Positions 10,405 through 20,900 of a DNA stretch of 64,000 nt are shown here, one piece after another. Location: positions 92,828,897-92,892,896 of the forward strand of contig OX638370.1 in the NCBI GenBank assembly GCA_951812925.1, written 5' to 3'. Source of the DNA: Calliopum simillimum. Taxonomy: Eukaryota; Arthropoda; Insecta; Diptera; Lauxaniidae. The position numbers were made by a program, and so were the translations under genes. Under the pieces are notes generated by a model. That model ran no database searches, was not told the DNA's origin, and saw only the letters and a list, made by a program, of their open reading frames with translations. Numbering within the stretch: position 1 is the stretch's first letter; every line of letters starts with the position of its first letter.

Positions 10405-10640
10405 GAGATATCTTCTCTTCTTATAGGGTCTAAAATTGCGTTTATAAAAACTGTTGCTATGTTTTTCTCAAGAACGGCTATGGCGATTTTAATGAAACTT
10501 TGGGAAATGATTTGCATTAGCATATACTAAAGAATGAAATAGACTACATTGATGCATGCATGCATTATAATTTGCTACGAAACATTGCATTGTTGGTTTG
10601 AACTTACCTTGAGGGTTGTAAATGTGTAAAAAAATGTATT
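10405..10640. repeat. Truncated copy of the 31.6-35.4 kb foldback end
   Basis: ATATCTTCTCTTCTTATAGG near 10410 matches the outer end of the giant foldback (31604-31623). The following blocks (CGGCTATGGCGATTT, GAAACTTTGGGAAAT, AAGAATGA, GGTTTGAACTT) are in the same order as at 31710-31790. It abuts the acceptor side of the intron before the zinc-finger exon. Confidence 0.55.
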
Positions 10641-10741
10641 GCTTTTATTTTCTATAACTATTCATTATACTTTCCTCACATCTACTATTTTCTGGATTAA
10701 TTTCTCGAGCTTAATACTATTATTCTTGTATTCTTTACCAG

Positions 10742-12332
10742 GTGAAAAAAAGAGTTCGTACAACAGTGATGATATAGTTGTGCTTGACGACGATGACAGT
10801 GAAGATGATTTTGAGTTGCTTTGCGAGGTAGAATTTGATCCTAACGATGTCTTACCAATGCCAATCGAACAAAGCATCACTTGTAAAGCAGAACCTGAAA
10901 CAATCCAGGAAGCCAACATTCCATCTTTATTTTCCTCTACCTCTACAGTGGTCAAGGAGGAAACACAACAACAAATTCCATCGACAGAAACAGTAACACC
11001 AAATTACTACAGCGAACGCGAGGAAGAATTGCTACCGCTCTGTAAAATAGAACCAAATGTTGGAATCAATGAAACATCCCTAAAAGGCAACAATTATATT
11101 CTGTATATTTGTCCACAGTGTGGCATAAATTTTGATACAAGTGCCGCCTGGAAGACACACATTGATAGTGTGCACAATCTTTCCGATCAGCGTACTTATA
11201 ATTTCACACAATGCCCAAATAACAAATTCCAATGCAATAAATGCAATGCGATTATAACGCGTTGTACTCTTAAATCAATCCAGCAGCATTGTTTTACACA
11301 TCTTCCGTATAAGGTTTACAAATGCAAACTTTGTCTACATGAGACACATAGTCTTTACCTAATGATTTCACACATTTTGCTTCACAAAGAGCGCGAAGAA
11401 GTCGATATGATTGAAGCAAACGAGGAGTTTGAAGCATCGCAGAAAAACAATGCATTAGAACATGAGAGTAAAAAATATATTTCTTATATATGCCCAGTCT
11501 GTGGTGTTTCCTTCGATGCCGAGGATGTTTGGCAGGCTCACATTAATTTTAGGTATGCAATTATTTTAATATTAAGATTATGAATCTCAAACGATCAATA
11601 TAAACTTTTTATTGCTTAGTATTAATATAAATTTTTCTAAACATTTTCAGGCATAATTTCTTGAAGAAAACAGCGGAAAATCGCTATAGAGATCATTTCA
11701 AATGTTCCACTTGTAATGTTGAAATCTTCTCACAACATGTTGCTGATCTTCAGCAACATTTGTTTACACATTTACCATATAAATCATATCTAAAGTGCAA
11801 ATTATGCAAGTGGACTGTTTCACGTCGGAATTTTATGATATCACACATTTTCAATATGCACAAAAGTAGTCTAAGTAGTGTAGCAGCCACAGGAGTTGAT
11901 AAATTATCTACCAGCATGCCAAACGCTTTCAACTATGAGGATGACACTGCAGAAACCATAACTGGAGACACTATCTCGCCTGTCGCTGAAGCACAAAATA
12001 ATTTTTCCAATTCGTTAATATTAGAAACATACACAAAGCGTACACAAGGATTCAAATGTACAAATTGTGAAATGACATTTGATTCGGCTGCGCACCGAAA
12101 CGTACACACAGTAAATAATCATGGAAAATATGTTTGCAAGAAATGCAATCAAAATTTTGCCATAAAATGCGACATGACACGTCATAAATGTGCACAAAAA
12201 ATGCCATTGCAATGTGCTGTGTGTTTTAAAGAGTACAACTATGAGAAATGCTATCAAAGTCATGTGAGACGTTGTCAATTAACATTGCGCAGAAGAACAC
12301 AATTAGAGGACCCTGATTACAGGAATGACTAG
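10742..12332 (+). CDS. C2H2 zinc-finger protein, 3' exons
   Basis: Exons 10742-11552 and 11651-12332, joined across a 98-bp GT-AG intron; the arginine codon is split AG|G and the fourth finger spans the junction. The 5' exon starts after an acceptor (TTCTTTACCAG, ending 10741), so the start codon lies upstream. 496 residues are encoded here. An acidic stretch (VVLDDDDSEDDFELL) comes first, then a VKEE sumoylation-like motif, then nine Cys2His2-type fingers. Fingers 1-3 and 4-6 are a duplicated module with spacings C-x2-C-x12-H, x14, x12; fingers 7 (C2H2) and 8-9 (ending His-x-Cys and His-x3-Cys) follow. Likely a nuclear DNA-binding regulator (family knowledge). I cannot assign an orthologue. 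Ends at TAG 12330-12332. The open hydrophobic reading just upstream of 10742 is probably intron. Confidence 0.85.
11553..11650 (+). other. Intron of the zinc-finger gene
   Basis: Begins GTATGC and ends TTTTCAG. Removal restores frame and completes a finger with the pattern C-x2-C-x12-H-x4-H (CPVCGVSF...HINFRH). Confidence 0.85.
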
Positions 12333-12414
12333 AATAATCACTAGATGGCTTGGAGACTTTTTTTTGTCAATTTAAATTTTTATGAGGCATATAATTTGCT
12401 TTAAAAGGCGCTGT

Positions 12415-13226
12415 TGCGGAATCCGTACGATTTCAATTACTTTTCGCTTCGAAAGCTTTTTGATGAAAACAGTTAATCACGCGATAAAAAAAGTGTAGAG
12501 ATCTCTTCTATAGAGAAATCAATACTCTACAAATAATATGGCTTTGTGTAAGTTAAGGATGTAGCTTGCAAAATAGCAATAATTTCCAATTAATTAAAAC
12601 TATGGACATTGCAAGCTACGTTAAAATGTATTTCTCTGAGAAAATCTTATGAACATAGAAAACAAAAGCATAAACAAAAAATGTTTATTTAGAAATTGAT
12701 ATATTTGTGCTATATTTTTATGCTATAGGTTTTTAGCATAGAAAATGTATGAAAGCGTGATAAATTGAAACCTACATATATATATTGTTGTATAGCAAAA
12801 TTTTTCAACACTTATTTACAAATGCTATCATGCAAAACCATTTGTTCCGGATCGTGAATTTGAATATTGAAAAACATAAAAATGAACATATAAATTTTAA
12901 GATTTTCAGTTAGATGAAGTACAGTAAAATATTCATTCAATATTATAGCTCGACATTAAAAGTAATAGGAGCAACAACCGAATTCAAGCTGCATCCTTAA
13001 CTTGTATACGAGAAAGTTGCCGTTTAGAAAATAATTAAAAAAAAAAATTAGTTTTCATCGAATATCTCCCAAACGTTTATTATTTAGTTCACAAATGTGA
13101 TTATTTTTTGTAGAGCATAAGATTTCCAATAAAAAATACCCAAATACTTTTTATCGTACGACTTACTATTTTCATCAGAAAGCTTTCGAAACAAAAATAA
13201 ATTGAAATCACACAGATTCCGGATTA
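12415..13226. mobile_element. 812-bp TIR element 3' of the zinc-finger gene
   Basis: About 58-bp imperfect inverted repeats: GCGGAATCCGTACGATTTCA...TTCGAAAGCTTTTTGATG at 12416-12466 against GAAAGCTTTCGAA...TGAAATCACACAGATTCCGG at 13170-13218. A short inner palindrome (GTAGCTTGCAA / TTGCAAGCTAC) lies near 12561 and 12608. No ORF. It begins ~80 bp after the stop codon, so the 3' UTR of the zinc-finger gene probably runs into it. Confidence 0.65.
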
Positions 13227-13356
13227 GTCCTGTATGATTATATTTACTTAAGAATGTTAATTTTTTTTTTAAGTTATCGTTGTATTTTCCTCAAATAATT
13301 ATGAGAAATTAAAAAAACATGTTTTGTTGAAAATAATTTTTTCCTAAAATTATATT

Positions 13357-13463
13357 GGGGGTTATCGTGAATCAAGATTCCCGGGGAATTTTCTTAAACA
13401 GCAATAGAGAACGCACGGCAGACCGAGAAAATTTCCCGGGAATCTTGATTCACGATAACCCCC
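13357..13463. mobile_element. 107-bp hairpin MITE
   Basis: GGGGGTTATCGTGAATCAAG at 13357 is repeated inverted, ending 13463, and the match continues through ATTCCCGGG(G)AAATTTTCT for ~40 bp per arm. Flanks ATTATATT and ATTATGTA are similar but not identical, possibly a decayed 8-bp duplication. Confidence 0.7.
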
Positions 13464-13805
13464 ATTATGTACAATTATTTGCAAAATAAATGTTTTAATG
13501 ATGACAATGTTTAAATTCTAAGTATCAAAAGAAACGCATAAGAATAGAAGGACTTGAAATGTCAATTAATTTTTGAAAAATTTTAGTTTATATTGCACTA
13601 AAATTTTTAAAATCTTTTTATGGATGTACCTATGTTTTTAAAGAAATATAAAATAAAAAATGTGTTTTTATTATGACATGTTGCTGAGTTGTTATTTAAA
13701 TGACTGCTTAATTGACGTTACCTAAAAAATACATATCATTTTTATCAGTACTAAATGATGAAATTTAAGATAATGTAGAGGTTTGTGATCTTGTAACCCT
13801 GTTAG

Positions 13806-16800
13806 TAGGGTGGATCGCAAATATGTTTTTTGAGTTTTTAACAATGGGGGGTATTGAATAGTTGTGAGTCAATGCTATTGAGCATTTCTGAAGGTTTCAG
13901 GTGAATTGGATATCATCTTCAGTTTCCGCTTTTAATTTTTAAGTTTTATATAGCTGTCTTTCTTATTATTTTTCATTTTCAAATTTTCGCCAATCACTTT
14001 TACTGTGATCACCCAGATTTCACCACGTGGAGGTATTTTGAATTCGAAATCGTTTTTTTTTTATTTTAATTTAAATTTTTTAAATTTTTTTTTTATTTTT
14101 TATTAATTTTTTTTATGTTTTTAATTTTTTGTTTTTTTTATCATTTTTTTTTTTGTGTTTTTTTAACATATTTTTTGTGTTTCTAACACATGTTTATTAA
14201 TTTTTTTTTTTGTTTTTTTCTTTTTTTTTTTCTTTTAAATAATGTTATAGCTAATTAAAATTTTCTTTAAAAAATCTTTGTTTGTATTGATTAAGAAAAT
14301 TTTGAAAACTTATTAGTATTTTATTTCAAGCTGTTTTGAAAATCTGCTTTTGTTTCAAATGTTGGCAGAATAGCTCTTGATGCGATCCGTGCACGAATGA
14401 ATCCATCTCTTGCTTCTTCGCCGCAAACATTCGCTGAAGCTTCAGTGACAAGTTTTACGGAACGCTCAACCGCTTGAGTATGACATGGAAAATGTAAAAT
14501 ATCTATAATTTCGGTATTATTTTGAATCATATTTTTTTTCAAACTATCACAATAAAGATGATTCAAAACCGGTGGAATTGAGATACTCTCGTCTTGCCAA
14601 ATAATTATATCGAAGTAATCATTAGCAGCAAAATTTAATGTAGGTATTTTAAATATGCGAACATCTTGCTGAACAGTAAAAGGATTATTTTTAATTTTTA
14701 ATATACGTCTTAGAGCGATTTCTCTTATGTTTCTCCTTTCATCCATTAGCATTGCCAGTAATACATTTTCGGAGTGGGCAAAGTACCCATTACGCTGAAT
14801 AACTGGATCTATTATTTTCAATACCGTACTATCAAACTGTCTTGATTTTGCTATCATACTGAACAAGTGTAAACTCCCATACTAAATTAATGGTTTAGCT
14901 TTGATTTCAAACCATACTGGAGTGTAAACTCGTACGACAAATTTCGCAAGAGTTTGCAAATTGTTAGAAGGATGTAAGGTAGAGACATAAAGCCGAAGGA
15001 TACGATTGGCAATTGTAAGCCATCTCGAATGTGATATGTCACCTGGATTTGTGTTTATCAAACAAGCAGGCATATTGCCAGTAGAAACTGCAAGAGCTAT
15101 TTGGTATAGATATTTTTGATCTGTACTTAAATCAGGAAGATTCACATCCGGTAAATTCGATGTAATAGGAGCATATGAAACTATTGAGATATTTTCACAT
15201 CCTAAGAGTTGCTTCCCAATTGGACCTGAAAAGGCTTTTGGACCACTAGTTCTCCCATCCAGTTTGAGAAACAAGTGACGTAATGGGAGTTCAATGCAGC
15301 AAACAAATACTCCACTGTAATGGATTTCTTAGTTCCACTTCTAGTAAACGAATTATTCCTCCCTGGGCTCCAGTATTTACAGGAGTCCCGTCGCATCCAA
15401 TCACTTTCAAATTATTTATGATATACTTTTTACCTGTTAGAAAATTAAGTATATGATTTTTTATTGTTAAAGCAGTGCCAGAAGATGCAGTTAAATGACC
15501 TATGTATTTTGAGCCCGGTTCTGTCAAAACAACTACATGTTCTTCAAGAATTGTTTTTCTGCAATATTTATTACCCATTTTAACTTGAGAAATAGTGTGA
15601 TCTTTACGTCCATCAAAGTAAAGTCCATGAAGCTCTCTATTTTCAAGTTCGTATGAGTTCTGAATATCATTTCGTATAGATTTTCGAGCTCTTCGAATCT
15701 TATTGCGATCGACAACCAATGAAGAATCAGATGCAGAAATCATTCCTACATCTTGTAAAGCTGAGCTTACAATAAGTGCTGCTGCACGATCTGATATTCC
15801 CACTCTATCGCAAGCCAATGCTACATTATGGAACTTGATATCATTAGCAACTTTACGACTTGCTTTAGCTCTATTTGGCTGCTCGTCGATAACACTCATA
15901 TTAGCTTGATTGTCTGGTTCAGATTCTGTCCCTAGGTCTTCATATGTGCTCAATGATTCTGGTGCAATTGTAGATCTGGACAGGCGTTCCTGATCCGCCA
16001 TTCGCCTTTCACTTGCCTTTAAAATTCTTTTTTATGCTGTGGCATCTATGGTTCCGATGCGCATTTGCCTTAGTCCCCTTTGGTCCAATAAAAATGGTCT
16101 TTCTAAGATTGGAACTTTTGTTCGGCAATGGCATTCGGAAAAATGTCTGCATTTGCAGGAGCATATGTCAAAGAGCTTATATTGATTTTCTTTCCTAAAT
16201 GCTTCGACTGTGGTACTCGAATTTGGTTTAGAAGAGTTTTTTTTAATTCTTGCATTTTCAAGTGAAATTTTTTATACTTTCCCACAACTGTGCGAACAGT
16301 TATTATTGGTAAAGATGCCTTTTCCCAGATAATAATGATTTTATTTACCAATATTTGGGTAAGTTTGTCAACACTTTCATATTTCCCAGACACCTTATTA
16401 CTTTCTCTAATAAATGCGTAACATTTGGCGAAATCCTGGTACGAGGGCAATAGATTGTCGGCAAAATCAGATGGTTGCCCGAAAATATGGCAATTTATAG
16501 AATTGCGTGTATGTGGCATTTTTTCAAACAATAAAATAAAACAATGAACAATCAAATCAGTAAAGAGAACAAATTTAAAAAACAAAATTAAAAAGTTCTC
16601 AATGATTCTCAATCTAGCCTTCTATGATGCTTTGCTACTTTCTGCAATGAGAATTGAATTTGAATGAATGAAATAAAGGCAATTAAATTTCATTTAAAAA
16701 CTGTTTATTTTAAAATGTCATGGCATACCACGATAATTCCATAACATAAAAAAAACAAGTGGAAATAAATTTTCAGAGTTTCTAGGGAAAATAATTTTAA

Positions 16801-16988
16801 GTTCCCTACATATATGATACATTTAGCTAAATTAAAGATTTTCAAATGAAAAGCGGAATCTGAAGACGACCCGCGATCAACACAAAACTTTCCAAATCAT
16901 CTCTTTATGAGTATTCACAACTTTTCCACACTCCCCGTTGTTAAAATTTAGATACTAATTTATTTTGTTCGAGTCGCGATCCACCCTA
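13806..16988 (-). mobile_element. 3183-bp hAT-like transposon, TSD CCTGTTAG
   Basis: Ends TAGGGTGGATCGC / GCGATCCACCCTA, flanked by a perfect 8-bp direct repeat CCTGTTAG (13798-13805, 16989-16996). Weaker inverted similarity continues ~130 bp inwards, e.g. TTTTAACAA and GTCTTCAGATTCCGCTTTT near 16880-16850 against 13909-13935. One long broken minus-strand reading frame fills the middle (14321-16519). The 8-bp duplication and T/CAGGG-type ends point to hAT. The perfect duplication suggests insertion was not very ancient, though the ORF is dead. 14050-14250 is a T-rich tract. Confidence 0.85.
14321..16519 (-). pseudogene. Broken transposase-like ORF of an unnamed arthropod family
   Basis: About 730 codons on the minus strand from ATG 16519 (MPHTRNSINC) to the stop at 14321. 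Breaks: TAG at 16103-16105 with a frameshift, TAA at 16032-16034, a ~5-bp deletion near 15290 and TAG at 14882-14884. Between breaks the sequence is well preserved. Landmarks: FDGRKD (about 15620), GCDGTPVNTG (about 15395), CLLH then ELPLRHLF (about 15300-15270), GDISHSRWL (about 15030), HFPCHTQAVERSVKL and RDGFIRARI (about 14490-14380). The order D...D...C-x2-H...RW resembles hAT transposases (inference), consistent with the 8-bp target duplication. From memory similar intronless proteins occur in many arthropods and cnidarians as uncharacterised; I cannot name the family. No hAT dimerisation motif such as ERVFS was seen. Confidence 0.75.
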
Positions 16989-16996
16989 CCTGTTAG

Positions 16997-17259
16997 TTCA
17001 TTCACGCGCAACCTCAAATGAAAGCCATAAGGGAGAATCCACCTTGCACTTAATAAATTTGTCTAAAAAGTTCCCTCTTAGGAATATATTGCTTTGTCGA
17101 GAAAGAGCATTTGCAATTTTGAATATTTTGAGAATTGGAAATTATAAAATTGGCAATGGTCCACGAGTTTGACCCAATAATTCTCTAAGCCATTACACTT
17201 TTTGAGAAGCTAACAAAGATGTAACGTTAATAAAAAGAAATAGGAAGAATTGAAAAGTA
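16997..17259. other. Spacer between transposon and spatacsin 3' region
   Basis: No gene or clear repeat recognised. It continues the sequence that flanked the hAT-like insertion. Confidence 0.5.
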
Positions 17260-17500
17260 ACAATGCTATTCTCATTAATAAATTTGAGTCAAGTTTACTT
17301 TAGTGACACCTCATATTTTTTTTTTTAAAAAACTTATGAAGCTTTTAATTCTCAGAAAGAATATGTGACCAAAATGTGTCACTAAGATCTAGTTTCAGGG
17401 ATATAATCATCGGAAGATCCTAATATAACATTTAGAAAAACCGATGTAATTTGGAAACCCTTGAATGAATATTAAAAAGGTTGGTATCATAACAAAAGTA
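17260..17500. repeat. Relic related to the 52.1-52.9 kb foldback
   Basis: AGAATATGTGACCAAAA, a CTAGTTTCAGGGATAT block, AAAACCGATGTAATTTGGAA and GGTTGGTATCAT occur in the same order as in 52300-52440 of the foldback. A similar relic lies in intron 3 of the spatacsin gene. Confidence 0.5.
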
Positions 17501-17865
17501 TTTGTATAAGCTATAAAATTGCCGTAACAAGTTCTTAATTTGTCCTACATTATTTATTTCCGCGTATTGAAAAATTGGAGAATAAATTCTTACAAAAAAT
17601 GCCAAAATATTCTCTACCAAATTCTTGCCTTACTTTCTACTGAATTTTGCCCTTCCAGAAAAATTTTTTGTGATTGCATGCGAAAAAAGATTCTGGAGAA
17701 TTCTGGAGAATTTTTACTATAATAAATACTTCAATAAAAGATTTTAGCAAAGTGAACACAGAACCATTTTCATTTGCTTTTACAAAAAAATAAAAAGTAG
17801 CGAGATGTCTGGCTTTGTAGCTAGCTCCTCCATGTATACATTTTCATATAGTTGTAACGAATGAT

Positions 17866-17871
17866 TTATTA
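17866..17871 (-). terminator. Poly(A) signal of the spatacsin gene
   Basis: AATAAA on the minus strand, ~98 nt after the stop codon of the gene transcribed from 25865. No closer canonical hexamer was noted. Confidence 0.6.
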
Positions 17872-17968
17872 AACTAAATAATATAAATATGTATGTGTAT
17901 AATATAATAAAAATAATCTTAATAAAGAACAATAATAATAATAAAAACTTTATAATTCAAGCCGAATG

Positions 17969-20900
17969 TCATACATCTGGCATATTTTGGCTTTCATTGC
18001 GTCCGTAATCGGTGTCTTTTAGATAATACATTGTTTGTTCATTGATAAGTGACATTACGCTTGCTTTCAAACTGAGCAGAGAAGCTAATTTATACTTAAG
18101 CGTTATGGATTTAACAAAATCAATAAGATGTGCAAGATTTTCTTCCATTTGCATGTTGGTCTTATGTGAGTGAGAGTATAATTGAAAGCTAAATGAGAGA
18201 TAAAAATTCGTATACAAATAAATGCTTCAAAAAAAAAAAAAAAAAAATACAAACTCACCCCTTGATAATGTTATCAATCATGTTATCGGTGAAGGAAAAA
18301 TGTGTTAGATATTCATTGAGGTAGGTTTTTCTATTTAATATAATAAATTGTGACAATAGTACTTCAGCCCAATTGATGTCATACCCATAAGCACGACTTA
18401 ATAATAATGCTTGTGGTACACTGAAAACGTAAGAAAATAATAATACATTATTTTAAATAAAAAAAAAAATGGAAGAAATAATTGTATACCGCAATTCAGC
18501 GTTTATCAACTCTCTAAATTCATCCCGTGTTTGCACATTTATCAAACATAAACAGAAATGTGCCACTGCTGTTCTCTCTAATGCCTTGGTTGCCAAATCC
18601 ATTTGCATTGCAATCAATTCCGCCTGAGCAGCTGTTTTCTGCGCCAAAATCAATTTATTGTCAAGCAAATAGTTTTCCGTAGCATGCGTGTAGTTTTCTC
18701 GCGCTTGTAGCAGTAACGTTAGCAATTCCGTTGAACTTTTAAGCTTAGCCATAGTTATTTTTGCACTTCCATTACACGTTCCTCCACTCAGACTGGCCAT
18801 GGAGTTTTGTTCGCTCAATTGTGAGCTGGCAACGAGCGCTGTATTTAGTATTTTCGTCACAATCAATTGAGCATCTTGTTCCCACATTTCTGCCAATTCT
18901 TTATACATAAGAAAATGTAGCGCTGCCAATTGAAGATACTCACGGCTGTTTGCCGGACAGTATTCACGCAAATAAGAGAGTATCGCTTGACGTAATCCAA
19001 TAGTTTTTTCTTCATCAAACTGGCCCAGCAAAGATTCAAATTGATCATTCTCTATAAGCGCATCAAAACAGTAAAACATTTCACGATATCGTGCAATACC
19101 ACTTAGCATACGATTTATGAGCGTCCAAGATTTCGCATTCGTGAGTACAGCATTTAAGGCTTTTGCACGATTTAGGACATTTGCAATGCCTTCCATAGAG
19201 CATTCGTGTACAAAACACTGATGCGCTTTGATAAGTAACTCTACACAGATGATATTTTGTTTTTTATGCGAAAGTACTTGAGTTGGCGCCATTGCCGTAG
19301 TTGTTGCCTGTGGTTGAATGTTAACTGTTGACTGAGCTGTAGAGCCTGGTTGAGGTAAACCGTATTTTATAATTATCTCTTTAAGTTTCTCAAAAACTGC
19401 TGTATTCTGAAATGGTTTGTTGTCTTGATATTTACGATATGTTTTTAATGCATCACAATATTCTAGCAGGCAGTTGCCCAACATTGTCGTATTTGGTGTT
19501 AATTCGAGAAACAAATGTAAATCTCGATCTATATTATAACCCCATAGGTCGGCATTTTTAAAGGTGCTCTTTGCTTGTTGATCTGCACCAAAAATATAGA
19601 ACCGTGGACGTACAATGGCGGTGGTTATTTCGAATGATAGTAATTCTGCAACCTAGAATAATAAATAGTACAGGAATTTAATCTAAATCTAAGCAGATCA
19701 ATCCTATACAGTTATTTTAAAGTTAAGTCAGACTTTAAACTTTTTAATCCTTAAAATAAAAGTTTAAAAAAACTAAAAATTTTTTGAAATAAAAGTTTAT
19801 GTTGACTCAAAATTTTTTCTTTAAAAAATAAAAATCGGATATTTTTCTCGATTTTATTTCACTTTAATTTTTCTAGTTTTGTTGTTAAAACTTCTTCTGA
19901 ACAGTTTTTTTTTTTTGTACTATTGTTTTTAAAATAAAAGTTTTTTTCTTAAGTTTTTTAGAACTTTTTGGACTTAAAGTTTAATAAACTTTTTTATAAA
20001 AACTTAAATTTTTATGAACTTTAATGCAAAAAATGATTTAATTTGCAAAACTTTTTGAATAAAAGTATACAAGTTTCAAGGTCTGATCATAAAAGATCTT
20101 TTGTTTTTATAAAAGTAACTTTACCTCAGTAGCAGTCATCTGCGTCGATGTGATGATATCACTCACTACTAGTAATTTCAGCAGACATTCATCTTCGGCA
20201 ACGCTTTTTAGCAAAATGCTAGCATCCTTTGTACGCAGCACATCTAAATATTCCTTATCCAAATACATGGATGCACGATAGGCCATCACAATTCGCGTGC
20301 CAATGGTGATGCCATTTTTTAAACGTGAAGCAATCCCCTGTATTGTATCTAAAGTCTCACGTTTCTCTTTGGAAGGAATTTCTTCAAATTCCAGTGTGGA
20401 ACAACTATCAGAGAGATCATTATTTTGCTTAAGTGGCGACGAGTGACCTTAATTTAATTAAAGTTTAATTAACATTACACATATTTAAAATCATATTCTT
20501 TTACCTTGAAGGCTGCCACGCAATGTGCGTTTATTGAATTTAGAAAATGAACTTTTTTCGACATCACGCAGCAGCAGCCGCTCTTCCGGTGACATGCTAA
20601 AAACTGTGGTCACACCTTCCGCCAATGCCATACAAAAGACAACGAAACGCAAGTCAATTGGACGGTGTTCAAAAAGTTCTTGCAGTCGTAATGCTTCTAC
20701 AATATCTCCTTCGTCAAGTAAACGATTTAGCAGCACTTCCAAACGCAATTTCATTGGTTCCTTTAAAGGTTCTTTCAAACTTACGCTGAGATCCTCAATG
20801 CCAGCCAACTCTTTGAGTTCTAAGAACGATTTGTAGAGGACACAACGTTCTTTAACCATGATTTCTTCGTAGTACTCGGAATGATATATTTCTAGCTTTT

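Noticed and set aside
10639..10741. Hydrophobic N-terminus in front of the zinc-finger exon
   Set aside because: It reads through a pyrimidine-rich tract ending in an acceptor (CCAG), so it is more likely intron.
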